Assembly (NCBI GenBank): GCA_016716635.1
Contig: JADJVZ010000011.1
Location: forward strand, 682,001 to 746,000
DNA: 64,000 nt
Direction of reading: 5' to 3'
Source of the DNA: Micropruina sp.
GTDB lineage: Bacteria; Actinomycetota; Actinomycetes; Propionibacteriales; Propionibacteriaceae
This document shows positions 16,008 to 24,817 of this stretch, piece by piece. Numbering within the stretch: position 1 is the first letter of the stretch; each line of letters begins with the position of its first letter. Under the pieces are notes generated by a model that ran no database searches, was not told the origin of the DNA, and saw nothing but the letters and a program-made list of their open reading frames with translations. Made by a program: the position numbers and the translations under genes.

Positions 16008-16134
16008 TGGGGTCGGTTCTTCGGTAACTTTCGGTGGTCCCGAGGCTGTTTCGGACCAACTTCAACATTTTGTAGGGATGGACCGGCTTCGGCGGCTTGG
16101 AGGATCGCGCCTTGTCGTCGGTCATATGTGCCAT
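16000..16134 (-). CDS. 44-aa basic small protein
   Basis: An ORF of 45 codons including stop, beginning MAHMTDDKARSS and containing KPPKPVHPYKML, with a tail of SYRRTDPNG. A good AGGAGG lies seven bases before ATG 16134 (16142-16147 on the plus strand), and the stop overlaps the start region of the TPR-like gene. It is lysine/arginine/proline-rich, with no TM segment. It may be a real small protein or a leader peptide setting up coupled translation. Confidence 0.5.
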   Translation of the reverse strand: MAHMTDDKARSSKPPKPVHPYKMLKLVRNSLGTTESYRRTDPNG

Positions 16135-16191
16135 CGATGCACCCTCCTCGCCTGGTATGTCGTCCAGGCTAGGGTCCCACCGGGCCCTCGG

Positions 16192-16686
16192 CTAGACGGA
16201 CGCTCGCTGCGGGTCTTGTCCGCTCGGGACCGAAGCCAGGACGTCCTTGCGGGCGAAGACGGTGAGGAACCGCAGGCCGCAGGCGAACAGGGCGATGCCG
16301 AGGCCGGAATAGAAGAAGGCGATGGACCAGTCGGGGATCAGGTGGAACACCCGCAGCACCATGCCGCCCGTCATCATCACCGCCATCACGAGGTAGGAGC
16401 TGGCGTCGAAGAACTGCCACACAGGCAACTTCTCGGCGTACGCGGCCCGGATGCGTTCGGCGTGCTTGGCGACCAACGTGCTGAAGATGAACAGGTAGAA
16501 CACCAGGAAGATGGCGGCCGACATGGGGTAGAGCCACCACATCGCGCCGCCGAGGCTCGCCAGAAGGGGGAGTCCGATGGCCGCCACCATGAGGCCGGCG
16601 AAGGTCCACACGAGCCCGGCGATGAGCATCAGGTAGTTCTTCGGTACGGAGAGCTTCTCGGCAAAGGTCGTCATGGGGTAAGCCAT
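16192..16686 (-). CDS. four-TM membrane protein, unknown
   Basis: About 164 aa from ATG 16686, or 160 from ATG 16674 (MTTFAEKLSV). Four hydrophobic segments are visible: NYLMLIAGLVWTFAGLMVAA, LYPMSAAIFLVFYLFIFSTL, SSYLVMAVMMTGGMVLRVF and FFYSGLGIALFACGLRFL. No catalytic motif was recognised. A longer upstream frame runs through the 16772-16839 palindrome and is probably not translated. The TPR-like gene and small ORF lie downstream on the same strand. Confidence 0.65.
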   Translation of the reverse strand: MAYPMTTFAEKLSVPKNYLMLIAGLVWTFAGLMVAAIGLPLLASLGGAMWWLYPMSAAIFLVFYLFIFSTLVAKHAERIRAAYAEKLPVWQFFDASSYLVMAVMMTGGMVLRVFHLIPDWSIAFFYSGLGIALFACGLRFLTVFARKDVLASVPSGQDPQRASV

Positions 16687-16771
16687 GCCTTTCGGTTGGG
16701 TACTCCCTGAGCCTAGATGATAGCGACAGCCTGTCGCAAACATAGGGCGAGTGTTAGCCGTCTCTCCCTGC

Positions 16772-16839
16772 ACTTTGCTGACGTTCAGCGTCTTTGCTAG
16801 CGATATTTCGTCAGCAAAGACGGCTATCGCCAGCAAAGT
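16772..16839. repeat. nested imperfect palindrome, second copy
   Basis: Same architecture as 5286-5351: outer ACTTTGCTGACG...CGCCAGCAAAGT and inner GCGTCTTTGCTAGCGA...TCGTCAGCAAAGACGGC around TATT. Arms have scattered mismatches. It overlaps the last nine codons of the adjacent glycosyltransferase gene, whose C-terminus is encoded by the repeat. Confidence 0.8.
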
Positions 16840-18115
16840 CGGGGGGTGACGGTTCGGGATTTGTGACGGGGGCTGGGCGGCACATCCACACCAACAGGAC
16901 CCCTGCGCAGAGGGATGCCGCGGCAGCGAAGCCAGCGGAGACGGTCAGCGGCCAGACGTTGGATCCGCGCAGGTACGAAAGGTACGTCCCGGTGGAGGCG
17001 ACTTGGATCAGCACCGCCGGCACCGCGAACCACGGTTGGACGCACGCCACCAAGACCAGCAGCACCTCGGCGAGATAGAAGTAGCGCTCGTGCATCTGCG
17101 GAAGCAGGAACGGGATGATCAGGGTCGAGGTGGCGGCCAGCGCGAGAGCTTGGACCCCCGACAGCGGACGGCGCCGCCACAACAGCCAACCACCGAAGGC
17201 CAGCGTCACGGCTGCCGCGACGCCGAGACCGACGTACTTGACCGTGTCGCCGCCGCCCAGCCAGGCGTAAACAGTGGGGGCGTTGGCGGTCAGGGAGGCA
17301 GACGCGGACGACCCGCCGCGCGCGCCGACATTCGCCGCGGACGAATCGGCCATCTGCGCTGGATAGACACTCAACTGGCTGAGGATGCTCCGACCAGCTA
17401 TCAACGCGGGCACGAGCATGGCGAGGAAGGCGGCTGGGGCGGCGAAGAGCGAGGTGAACGAACGGAGCCGCTGCCGGTTGACGATGAGAATCCCGACGAG
17501 GGCGGGCAGTAGGAAGACCGCCTGCAGCTTGAAGGCGAAGGCGACGCCGAAGAGGGCCATCGCCGCCCAGGGACGATCGCGGAGCAGGTAGTACAGGCTG
17601 CCCAGGCAGAACGCCGCGTAAATCGAGTCGCATTGGGCCCAGGCGGACGAGTTCATCGCCAGGGTCGGCAAGAACAACAAGGCGGCCGCGGCCGCCACGG
17701 GCGCCCACGTGGACGCCGGCCGCAAGAGCGCCACGATCCGATACCCGAAATACGCCAACACCAGGTCGAACACCACCGAGATGGCCTTGACTCCGTACAG
17801 CGGCGGGACCGAGGGCACATACGTGAGGAGCGCCAAGAGCGCCAGGTACGGGGTGTTGTAGTTCGAGAACGAGGCGTCGGCGAGCCCGGCAAGCCCGCCA
17901 GCGGACGCCAGGTGCTGGTACCAGTTCTGCAGAAACATCCGGTAGTCGCCCGTCACGACGTCGCGCATGGTCCAGCGGTAGGCCAGGGCGCCGATGACGG
18001 CCGCCAGCAGCACCAGGCGTGGCACCCACGGGTTCAAGCTCGCTGGCGGGCTCGGCGACGCTTCGACGTCCACCAGCTCGCGCGGCGGCGCGGTCTCGAT
18101 CGTGCCGATGCTCAT
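16811..18115 (-). CDS. GT-C type membrane glycosyltransferase
   Basis: 434 aa with about ten TM segments. After the first helix comes VVTGDYRMFLQNWYQHL with an acidic residue in the first outer loop, and near the C-terminus QMHERYFYLAE. Both features are typical of polyprenol-phosphate-mannose-dependent GT-C enzymes. It probably adds a sugar to a cell-envelope glycan or protein on the outer face. GAGGAG precedes ATG 18115. The C-terminal residues (after PEPSPPDF) come from the inserted palindrome. Acceptor and sugar are unknown. Confidence 0.7.
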   Translation of the reverse strand: MSIGTIETAPPRELVDVEASPSPPASLNPWVPRLVLLAAVIGALAYRWTMRDVVTGDYRMFLQNWYQHLASAGGLAGLADASFSNYNTPYLALLALLTYVPSVPPLYGVKAISVVFDLVLAYFGYRIVALLRPASTWAPVAAAAALLFLPTLAMNSSAWAQCDSIYAAFCLGSLYYLLRDRPWAAMALFGVAFAFKLQAVFLLPALVGILIVNRQRLRSFTSLFAAPAAFLAMLVPALIAGRSILSQLSVYPAQMADSSAANVGARGGSSASASLTANAPTVYAWLGGGDTVKYVGLGVAAAVTLAFGGWLLWRRRPLSGVQALALAATSTLIIPFLLPQMHERYFYLAEVLLVLVACVQPWFAVPAVLIQVASTGTYLSYLRGSNVWPLTVSAGFAAAASLCAGVLLVWMCRPAPVTNPEPSPPDFAGDSRLC

Positions 18116-18187
18116 GGAAGTCTCCTCAGGGGTTGGCGGCTCGACTCTCAGTCCAGCGCCTCGACCTAGGCGTCCGCTGTGGCTCCC

Positions 18188-18832
18188 CTAAGAGGCGGTG
18201 AGGAAGCCGTAGAGCAGTTCGTTGAACAGCTTGGGCTGATCAAGGTTCACCAGAGGCCCGGCGCCAGGAACGATCTGGAGACGGGCGCCCGGCACCGCCT
18301 CAGCCATCGCGCGAGCGGCTTCGGCGTTGAGGCGATCGTCCGCCCCGAGGACGACCAACGTGGAGGCCGTGATCCCCGCCATAGCCTTGGAAGAGTCCGC
18401 GCGGGTGAGGGCGTCCACCACCTCGGCGAACTTCTCCCGCGACAAGGCGCTGCCCGCGAAGTGCTGTTCCGGGACCTGCCGGGCAAAGGCCCGCTGCAGC
18501 CGCCCCAAGACCTTGGGTGGACGGACGCCACCCGCGACGGCCACCAAATGCGACACGGCGTCGGGGGAGCGAAGCGCGGCGCGCGCGGCTACGGCAGCTC
18601 CCAGCCCGACCCCGCACAGAGCCACGGAATCGACCCCGAACCGGTTGAGTTGGCCCAAGACCTCATCGGCGGCGGCATCGAGATCGAAGTGTTCCTCGCG
18701 CCCCGGACGCAAGCCGCGCAACCACGGCGCGACGGCCTTCATGCCAGCCGGCAGCGAGGTGACCTGGTCCTGCCACGCCAGCGGGTTCTGGCCGACCGTG
18801 TGCAGAAAGACCAGCACGCGAGGTGGCGTCAT
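18188..18832 (-). CDS. alpha/beta-hydrolase-fold protein lacking catalytic residues
   Basis: 214 aa with the hydrolase scaffold (VFLHTVGQNPLAW, LVVLGADDRLN, VPGAGPLVNLDQP). The nucleophile elbow reads CGVGLGAA, with Gly76 where serine is expected. The usual GAGH motif reads GAGPLVN, with Pro193 in place of histidine. It therefore looks non-catalytic. The start ATG 18832 is preceded by a weak CGGAG; an upstream in-frame start overlapping the divergent gene is less likely. It may bind a ligand or partner. It is divergent from the active homologue at 18933. Confidence 0.7.
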   Translation of the reverse strand: MTPPRVLVFLHTVGQNPLAWQDQVTSLPAGMKAVAPWLRGLRPGREEHFDLDAAADEVLGQLNRFGVDSVALCGVGLGAAVAARAALRSPDAVSHLVAVAGGVRPPKVLGRLQRAFARQVPEQHFAGSALSREKFAEVVDALTRADSSKAMAGITASTLVVLGADDRLNAEAARAMAEAVPGARLQIVPGAGPLVNLDQPKLFNELLYGFLTAS

Positions 18833-18932
18833 GGGAGGGCTCCGTTCGTCGCTGGTGATCCTACGCGGCTCTTCCACCGGCAACGTGTGCGCCCTAATCT
18901 CAGGCATAGAAGGACGTTCGAAGGAGAACCCC

Positions 18933-19778
18933 ATGCCCGAGCTATCCGTGACCGGACGACACCCGGCGACCTTGCACTACACCGATGCGGGCGGCGATGG
19001 ACGCCCCGTCGTTCTGATCCATGGCTGGCCGCTGTCCGGAGACATGTGGGCTGGCGCCGTCGCGGCCCTGAGTGCCGCTGGCTACCGTCCGATCACGTAC
19101 GACCGCCGCGGGTTCGGACGCTCGTCCAAGCCCGAGGGGGGCTACAACTTTGAGCAGTTCACCGCGGATCTCAGCGACCTTGTTGAGCACCTCGACCTGC
19201 ACGATGCCGTGCTGGTGGGGTTCTCGATGGGAGGCGGCGAAGTGGCCACCTACGTCGACCTTTACGGTGACCTGCGCCTGTCGGGCCTGGTGTTCGCCGG
19301 ATCGATCACCCCCCACTTGTGCATCACCGACGATGATCCGGACGGGGCCATGCCGTCGGGAGGCTTCGAAGGCATGATGGACTGGGTTGCCAAAGACCGC
19401 GACGCCTTCTTGGACATGTTCGTCCGGTTGTTCTACTCGATTAGCACGGACGACGGTTCAAAGCTGTTGGCCGATGAGCAAACCGTCCAGGCGGGCCTGG
19501 CGATCACGGCGCAGGCGGGGGACACGGCGCTCTTTGAGGGCATTCGCACCTGGATGGACGACTTCCGCAACGCGCTCCCCAAGGTCTCCCTCCCGACACT
19601 CGTCGTTCACGGGACGGGTGACCAGAACGTACCGTTCGCGGCAGCCGCCCCGCGAACGTTTTCCGCGATTCCCACCGCCAGCCTGGTGGCCATCGAGGGC
19701 GCCCCACACGGGATGCACGTCACGCACGCGGGGGAGTTCGAGGGTGCGCTTTTGGCTTTCCTGGCGGGCCTTGGCTGA
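18933..19778 (+). CDS. alpha/beta hydrolase, non-haem chloroperoxidase/arylesterase-like
   Basis: 281 aa. HGWPLSGDMW carries the oxyanion region, the elbow GFSMGGGE has S98, and D230 (GTGDQNVP) and H259 (GAPHGM) complete the triad. The pattern matches cofactor-free chloroperoxidases and aryl esterases. AAGGAG lies seven bases before ATG 18933; the long in-frame extension upstream is antisense to the neighbouring gene. Physiological substrate unknown; halogenation is usually a side activity of such esterases. Confidence 0.85.
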   Translation: MPELSVTGRHPATLHYTDAGGDGRPVVLIHGWPLSGDMWAGAVAALSAAGYRPITYDRRGFGRSSKPEGGYNFEQFTADLSDLVEHLDLHDAVLVGFSMGGGEVATYVDLYGDLRLSGLVFAGSITPHLCITDDDPDGAMPSGGFEGMMDWVAKDRDAFLDMFVRLFYSISTDDGSKLLADEQTVQAGLAITAQAGDTALFEGIRTWMDDFRNALPKVSLPTLVVHGTGDQNVPFAAAAPRTFSAIPTASLVAIEGAPHGMHVTHAGEFEGALLAFLAGLG

Positions 19779-19916
19779 CTCCAACTCGGCGAAGTAGCGC
19801 TCTGCGGTTTGGGCGTGAACAAATCCTGTCCACGCCGGGAGATCGAGCCTGGACCTCTCTAGGATCAAAGATCAAACCTACGAATCAGTCAGCCGCTGCG
19901 GCTGGAAGGACGAGCA

Positions 19917-20990
19917 ATGAAGCAACGTGCCGACGCCCGGTGGGCTCTCGTGGTGCCCACATCGATGGGGATTCGTATCACGCCGGAAAACCGTGCCCCT
20001 GTTCACGTGGCCGACCGCTACTTCCTCCAGGCCACCAGCGCGGAATCTAATGTCGCCTCCGTGGTGTCGCAGTTGGGGGAGCCCACCAAAATCCTGACGG
20101 CGTTCGTCGCAGGCTCACCCATCTCGTCGCTGATCAAGGCCGACCTGCGCAAGCGGCAGTTGGCCTTCGAGGGCCCCGATATCGAGCAGGGCGACGCCTG
20201 GGGGTATCGCCACCACTTCAATATCGCCGATTCGGGTTTTGGTGGCCGGGCGCCTCGGGTTTGGAATGACCGCGCGGGCGAGGTCGGACGCGAGCTTTCG
20301 GTGGACCAGTTCGACCTTGAGCGGCTTTTCGGCACGGAGGGCGTCCAGATCTTGCACTTGTCGGGACTGATCGCGGCGCTGTCGCCGTCCACCTCGACGT
20401 TCTGCGTTGAACTGGCCAAGGCGGCCAAAGCCCACGGGACGATGGTCTCGATGGACCTGAACTACCGGGCTACCTTCTGGAAGGGGCGCGAAGCAGAACT
20501 GACCGCGGCATTCCACGAGATCGCCAGCAACTGCGACATCCTCTACGGCAACGAGGAGGACTTCCAGTTGTGCCTCGGGATCGAAGGCCCCGACGAGGGC
20601 GGCGCCTCCATCGAGGAGAAGGTCGACGATTTCAAGGACATGATCGGCCGGATCAAAGTGGCCTACCCGCAGGCGCATTGGATCGGCACCTCGCTCCGCG
20701 AAGTCGTCTCGGCGAACGTCCACAAGTGGGGCATCTTGCTGTGGCATGACGGCGAGTTCTACCTCGCGCCCCTGCGCGAGATCGACGTCTTGGATCGGAT
20801 CGGCGGCGGCGACGGTTCGGTCGGCGGTGTCCTGTTTGGCATCATCAAGGGCTGGAGCGTCGAGAAGTGCGCCCAGTTCGGCTGGGCCACGGGCGCCTTA
20901 GCCGCCACCTCGCTCTACGACTACGCCTCACCGGCGGACGAGAAGCAGGTCTGGGACTTGTGGAAGGGCAATGCCCGCGTGCAGCGCTGA
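19917..20990 (+). CDS. PfkB-family sugar kinase
   Basis: 357 aa. N-terminal sugar-binding region; SMDLNYRATFWKGRE and LYGNEEDFQL are typical of 2-keto-3-deoxygluconate kinases and related enzymes. The C-terminal signature DRIGGGDGSVGGVLFG carries the catalytic D299; the usual GAGD is GGGD here. GGAAGGA precedes ATG 19917, with a TAGGAT -10 at 19860-19865. The substrate is probably a C6 sugar or sugar acid, but no pathway partner is adjacent. Confidence 0.8.
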   Translation: MKQRADARWALVVPTSMGIRITPENRAPVHVADRYFLQATSAESNVASVVSQLGEPTKILTAFVAGSPISSLIKADLRKRQLAFEGPDIEQGDAWGYRHHFNIADSGFGGRAPRVWNDRAGEVGRELSVDQFDLERLFGTEGVQILHLSGLIAALSPSTSTFCVELAKAAKAHGTMVSMDLNYRATFWKGREAELTAAFHEIASNCDILYGNEEDFQLCLGIEGPDEGGASIEEKVDDFKDMIGRIKVAYPQAHWIGTSLREVVSANVHKWGILLWHDGEFYLAPLREIDVLDRIGGGDGSVGGVLFGIIKGWSVEKCAQFGWATGALAATSLYDYASPADEKQVWDLWKGNARVQR

Positions 20991-21103
20991 CGTCAGACTC
21001 TCTGCAAGGGTTCGCCCACCCGCGTCCGACGAATCCGAGTTGCTGAATGACAAGAAGTATCCCCTGGTAGGTTGAAGGGGGTTGCACGAAGAAGGGGTGT
21101 CTT

Positions 21104-21919
21104 ATGATCTGCAAGATTCACGACGCCGAAATATATTATGAGGTTGTTGGCGAGGGAACGCCGGTCGTGATGTTGCACGGGTGCGCTCCCGATCACAGGC
21201 TCTTGTGGACGTGCATGGAGTCGGTGTTTCAAACATGCCCTGGCTATCAAAGAATTTACATTGACTTGCCCGGCATGGGGAAATCGAGCGCGCCACGAGG
21301 GATAAACAGTTCAGATCAAGTGCTGGAACTGCTCGCAGCATGCGTTCGACGGATTGTTCCTAGCCGGGACTTCTTGTTGGTGGGGGAGTCTTACGGTGGG
21401 TACCTGGCAAGGGGCTTACTCGCGCAACTGCCTGACAGAATCAGCGGGCTACTGCTGCTGTGCCCTGTCGTTGTAGCGCAGCGCGACATCAGACTTCTCC
21501 CGGATGTGCAGACGCTGGTTCGCGACGAGGACTTCCTAAATTCGTTGTCGCCCGCCGATAGGGACGAGTTCTGCGCATCAGCGGTGGTTGCCACTGCGCC
21601 CACATATGCGAGATTTCGAGATGAAATTAAGCCCGGCCTAGATGTTGCCGACTATGAATTTATCGATAGATTGCAACGAAGGTACGCCTTCAGTGCGGAG
21701 CTTTCAGGGCTGAAGTATGAAAAGCCTGTTCTCTTACTAGCCGGAAGGCAAGACGCCGTCGTCGGGTACCGAGATATCATGAACATTGTTGAAAGCTACC
21801 CAAGGGCCACGTTGGCCGTGTTGGATATGGCCGGACACAATCTACAAATCGAACAGCCTGGACTGTTTGAGAGTTTGGTCGCGGAGTGGCTTTGGCGAAC
21901 GAATTTGCCGAGTCCATAA
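21104..21919 (+). CDS. alpha/beta hydrolase, AT-rich and probably acquired
   Basis: 271 aa. VVMLHGCAPD oxyanion region; nucleophile elbow VGESYGGYLA with S96; acid D217 (GRQDAVVG); H245 (DMAGHNL). All triad residues are present. AAGAAGGGG precedes ATG 21104. Codon use is visibly AT-richer than neighbouring genes (many AAA, ATA, TTA), like the hydrolase at 4378. It has no operon partner. Substrate unknown. Confidence 0.8.
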   Translation: MICKIHDAEIYYEVVGEGTPVVMLHGCAPDHRLLWTCMESVFQTCPGYQRIYIDLPGMGKSSAPRGINSSDQVLELLAACVRRIVPSRDFLLVGESYGGYLARGLLAQLPDRISGLLLLCPVVVAQRDIRLLPDVQTLVRDEDFLNSLSPADRDEFCASAVVATAPTYARFRDEIKPGLDVADYEFIDRLQRRYAFSAELSGLKYEKPVLLLAGRQDAVVGYRDIMNIVESYPRATLAVLDMAGHNLQIEQPGLFESLVAEWLWRTNLPSP

Positions 21920-21943
21920 TTTGCGACGCGGTCGGAGGGCCGC

Positions 21944-22426
21944 TTAGGAGGGTTCGCCGACTCGCTGTCGGCGGACCCGGATGGTCACGAAGGTGATGAA
22001 GGACGCCAGGGTGATCGCAGCTAACAACCACGCCAAGACCGGCGACACGTTGAAGAGCGCCCGCAGCGCCTCGAGCGAGAACGCGCCCAGCGTCGCGTAG
22101 ACCACCGCCCAGATGAGCGACCCCAGGCACACTGCCGGAAGGTAGCTGCGTTGCGGCATCTTGCTGGCCCCTGCCGCGAGGTTGACCAGGGTCTGGACGC
22201 CCACCGTCAGGAAGCTCAACGTGACCGCGGGTGCGCCGTAGCGGGCCAGGCGCTCCTGGGCATTGACGTAGCCTCGGGATTCCATGAGGGTGCGGACTCG
22301 CGTGCGCCGCAGGCCGCCTACGAGACCGCGCCCGAGCCAGTAGGTAGCGTTCGCGCGCGCCATCACGATGACGAAGAGTGCGCCGATGACCACGGGGAAC
22401 GGAACGTTCCACTGAGTGGGATCCAC
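21944..22426 (-). CDS. DedA/VTT-like membrane protein
   Basis: 160 aa with about four hydrophobic segments; YWLGRGLVGGLRRTR and YGAPAVTLSFLTVGVQTLVNLAAGASKMP resemble the central SNARE-associated/VTT domain of DedA proteins, which are linked to lipid flipping and membrane homeostasis. It is shorter than typical DedA (about 200). ATG 22426 lies 64 bases inside the 3' end of the acyltransferase gene on the same strand, so the two are probably co-transcribed. Confidence 0.65.
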   Translation of the reverse strand: MDPTQWNVPFPVVIGALFVIVMARANATYWLGRGLVGGLRRTRVRTLMESRGYVNAQERLARYGAPAVTLSFLTVGVQTLVNLAAGASKMPQRSYLPAVCLGSLIWAVVYATLGAFSLEALRALFNVSPVLAWLLAAITLASFITFVTIRVRRQRVGEPS

Positions 22427-23781
22427 GGCGACTCCCTTCGCTGCGCGGGGCTGGGTAGAACTGTAACCGTCTTATGACCGTGGACGAACTCGTCAGCCAG
22501 CCGCTGCTGTTGGAGCGCTGACCTTCCCGGCCCCGATGCCTTGGCCATGAGAGCGACGCCGAGATAGATCCCGAGCACGCCGATCACCGAGCCGGGGGAA
22601 CTCGGGTGCAGCACCGTGCCGTCGTGCCAGACCAGGGCGGTCGCCCCGACGAGCACCAGGTAGGCGACAATGGTCGGCCCGAGCCGGGGCGCGGTCCCCA
22701 ACGGCGGGATGAGCGCTGCCTCCACCCGTCCGATGCCCATCACCGAGGCACCCAGCACGACCACGGTGACGAGCAGGAGCGTCCCTTGCCAGAGGAACAC
22801 CGGTGCGGCCCCGGGCAGCAGATAGGACAGGCCCAACAGCAGCATCCCGGACAAGAAGATGAACGGGATGTGCCACAGGTACAGCGTCACCGCGAGGGCG
22901 TTCGCGACCGCCAGCGGACGCACGAGTTTCGGTGGGATCACCCGTAGGAAACCTGCCTTTTCGAGCAGCCCGAGCGCACCGGCTTGGGCCAACCCCAGAC
23001 AGGCCATGGCCAGCGTGGGCGGCTGGATGTTGGCGATCGGAATGTTGGCAAACCCCAAGGCGCTCGCCGGATAGCCGAAGCCGAATACCAGCACCACGAC
23101 CCCCACGATCCCGGCGACGATCGACGCCCCCGACAGCCACGCCGGCTGGCGCCGCCACCAACCCCGCTGATAGGCGATGCCGAACTGGTGGCACAAGGGC
23201 CACACCAACAGCATGTTGAGGTTGCGCAGTTGGTAGTTGTTCACCGCGAACGACCAGGCGTCGACGGACGCGGCGGCCAGCGCCAAGACGATCATCACCC
23301 AGACCCCGTAGCGGTCATGCAGGCGGACCATCGCCGGTGCGATGAGCGCCACCACGAGGTAGACGGTCAAGAACCACAGCAACTGGCACAACTGCGCGGA
23401 GTACAAGATCGCGGCGGGGGCGTCCCAGAACCAGGCGGCGAGGGTGGAGGTCACGGTCAGGAAGGAGATGAACAAAACCAACGGTCCGACCAGCCGGCGG
23501 CCCCGTTGGGCCAAGAACAGCGCCAGCCCCGCGGGTCCGGGCGGGGTGGAGTTGAGGCTGATGGCATGCCCGAACCCACCCGCGATGAAGAAGGTCGGCA
23601 TGATCATGAACACCCATGACACGAACCACCAGATCGGGCCCGGCGCCCAGGGGGTCACCTTCGGACGACCGTCCACGAGCGAGATCTGGTAGAGCATGCA
23701 GTGGGCCCACACGACGACCAGGATCGACGCCGCCCGAGCCGCGTCGATGAGGTGATTGCGGGGTTCGCGTGCGCTGCTCAT
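22363..23781 (-). CDS. membrane acyltransferase (OafA/acyltransferase-3 type)
   Basis: 472 aa with about ten TM helices. N-terminal RNHLIDAARAASILVVVWAH matches the acyltransferase-3 start, where Arg and His near the first helix are functional. It probably O-acylates an envelope sugar or lipid. The C-terminal 20 or so residues are Ser/Pro-rich and encoded across the start of the DedA-like gene; that 64-base overlap might instead mean a natural frame extension. Start ATG 23781, with TAACAT nine bases upstream. Confidence 0.78.
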   Translation of the reverse strand: MSSAREPRNHLIDAARAASILVVVWAHCMLYQISLVDGRPKVTPWAPGPIWWFVSWVFMIMPTFFIAGGFGHAISLNSTPPGPAGLALFLAQRGRRLVGPLVLFISFLTVTSTLAAWFWDAPAAILYSAQLCQLLWFLTVYLVVALIAPAMVRLHDRYGVWVMIVLALAAASVDAWSFAVNNYQLRNLNMLLVWPLCHQFGIAYQRGWWRRQPAWLSGASIVAGIVGVVVLVFGFGYPASALGFANIPIANIQPPTLAMACLGLAQAGALGLLEKAGFLRVIPPKLVRPLAVANALAVTLYLWHIPFIFLSGMLLLGLSYLLPGAAPVFLWQGTLLLVTVVVLGASVMGIGRVEAALIPPLGTAPRLGPTIVAYLVLVGATALVWHDGTVLHPSSPGSVIGVLGIYLGVALMAKASGPGRSALQQQRLADEFVHGHKTVTVLPSPAQRRESPWIPLSGTFRSPWSSAHSSSS

Positions 23782-23839
23782 GACCGAGCCATGTTAGTCG
23801 CGGTGGCGAGAGCGCCCCGACGCATCCCGTTGTGCGGGG

Positions 23840-23845
23840 TAGCGT
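23840..23845 (+). promoter_or_regulatory. -10 box of leaderless AEC transporter gene
   Basis: TAGCGT seven bases before GTG 23853, no Shine-Dalgarno sequence. This selects GTG 23853 over the upstream in-frame start 23832. Confidence 0.6.
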
Positions 23846-23852
23846 GTGCCGG

Positions 23853-24785
23853 GTGCAGCAGGCGTTCCAGGGTTTCGCCACGATCTGGATCGTCATCGGT
23901 CTCGGTTGGTTTCTGGCCCACTTCAAACTGATCGATGAGGGGCGTCGCCGCTTCCTCTCCCGGTTCGCGTTCACGGTCGGATCGCCGGCCCTCCTCGCCC
24001 TCCTGGTGTCCCGCGCCGACCTCAGTCACCTGTTCGCCGCGTCGTTGGCGGTGAACGTCCTGGCGATCGTCGTGGCCGCCGGCACGTATCTGCTCATTGC
24101 TGCCATCTGGTTTCGTCCGAGCTTGGCCGAAGGGACGATCGGCTCCTTGCTCAGCTCCTACACCAACGCGGGCAATCTCGGCCTTCCGATCGCCACCTAC
24201 GTTCTCGGGGACGGCAGCTGGGTGGCCCCCATCATGTTGATTCAGGTGGGCGTGTTGCAGCCGTTGGCGTTGGCCATCTTGGACGCCAGCCGCGCCCGGG
24301 CCGAGGGACGCACCATCTCCCTGCTCCGGTACCTCACCTTGCCCGTGCGCAATCCCATCACCCTGGGCGTGTTAGTGGGCTTGGCTTTGGCGCTCACGCA
24401 CCAGCCGATCCCCGAGTTCCTGGCGCCCCCCGTCGAGCTGGTCGGCAGCACCGCCGTCCCGCTCATGCTCATCTCATTCGGGGCCTCGCTGCGCCTGGAT
24501 CCCTTGCCGGGGAAGTCGCCGGACAAGGCCGAACTGGCGGTGATCATCGCCATCAAGGTTGTGCTGCATCCGTTGGCGGCGCTGCTCATCGGCACGCTGG
24601 CCTTCCATCTGTCCGGCCCCAATTTGATGGCAGTGACCGTGCTCGCGGCCCTGCCCTCGGCACAGAACCTCTACATCATGGCTGGACGGTACGGGGTGCG
24701 AGAGATGGTGGCGAGGGACGCCGTGTTCATGTCGACGATCCTGTGCATTCCTGTGATTTTTGTCGCGTCCACCGTGCTGCGTTAG
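23853..24785 (+). CDS. auxin-efflux-carrier (AEC) family transporter
   Basis: 310 aa with about ten TM segments. SSYTNAGNLGLPIATYVLG is the conserved AEC motif in helix 4, and PSAQNLYIMAGRYG the conserved C-terminal motif. Bacterial AEC proteins export small organic acids such as malate, malonate or related anions. The start is set by the leaderless promoter. Divergent from the acyltransferase gene. Confidence 0.85.
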   Translation: MQQAFQGFATIWIVIGLGWFLAHFKLIDEGRRRFLSRFAFTVGSPALLALLVSRADLSHLFAASLAVNVLAIVVAAGTYLLIAAIWFRPSLAEGTIGSLLSSYTNAGNLGLPIATYVLGDGSWVAPIMLIQVGVLQPLALAILDASRARAEGRTISLLRYLTLPVRNPITLGVLVGLALALTHQPIPEFLAPPVELVGSTAVPLMLISFGASLRLDPLPGKSPDKAELAVIIAIKVVLHPLAALLIGTLAFHLSGPNLMAVTVLAALPSAQNLYIMAGRYGVREMVARDAVFMSTILCIPVIFVASTVLR

Positions 24786-24817
24786 GCGTCGACTAGGTTA
24801 GGCGCCAAGGAGGTGGC

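Noticed and set aside
22363..22426. Frameshift between acyltransferase and DedA-like gene
   Set aside because: Each protein looks complete on its own; a 64-base overlap can be natural.
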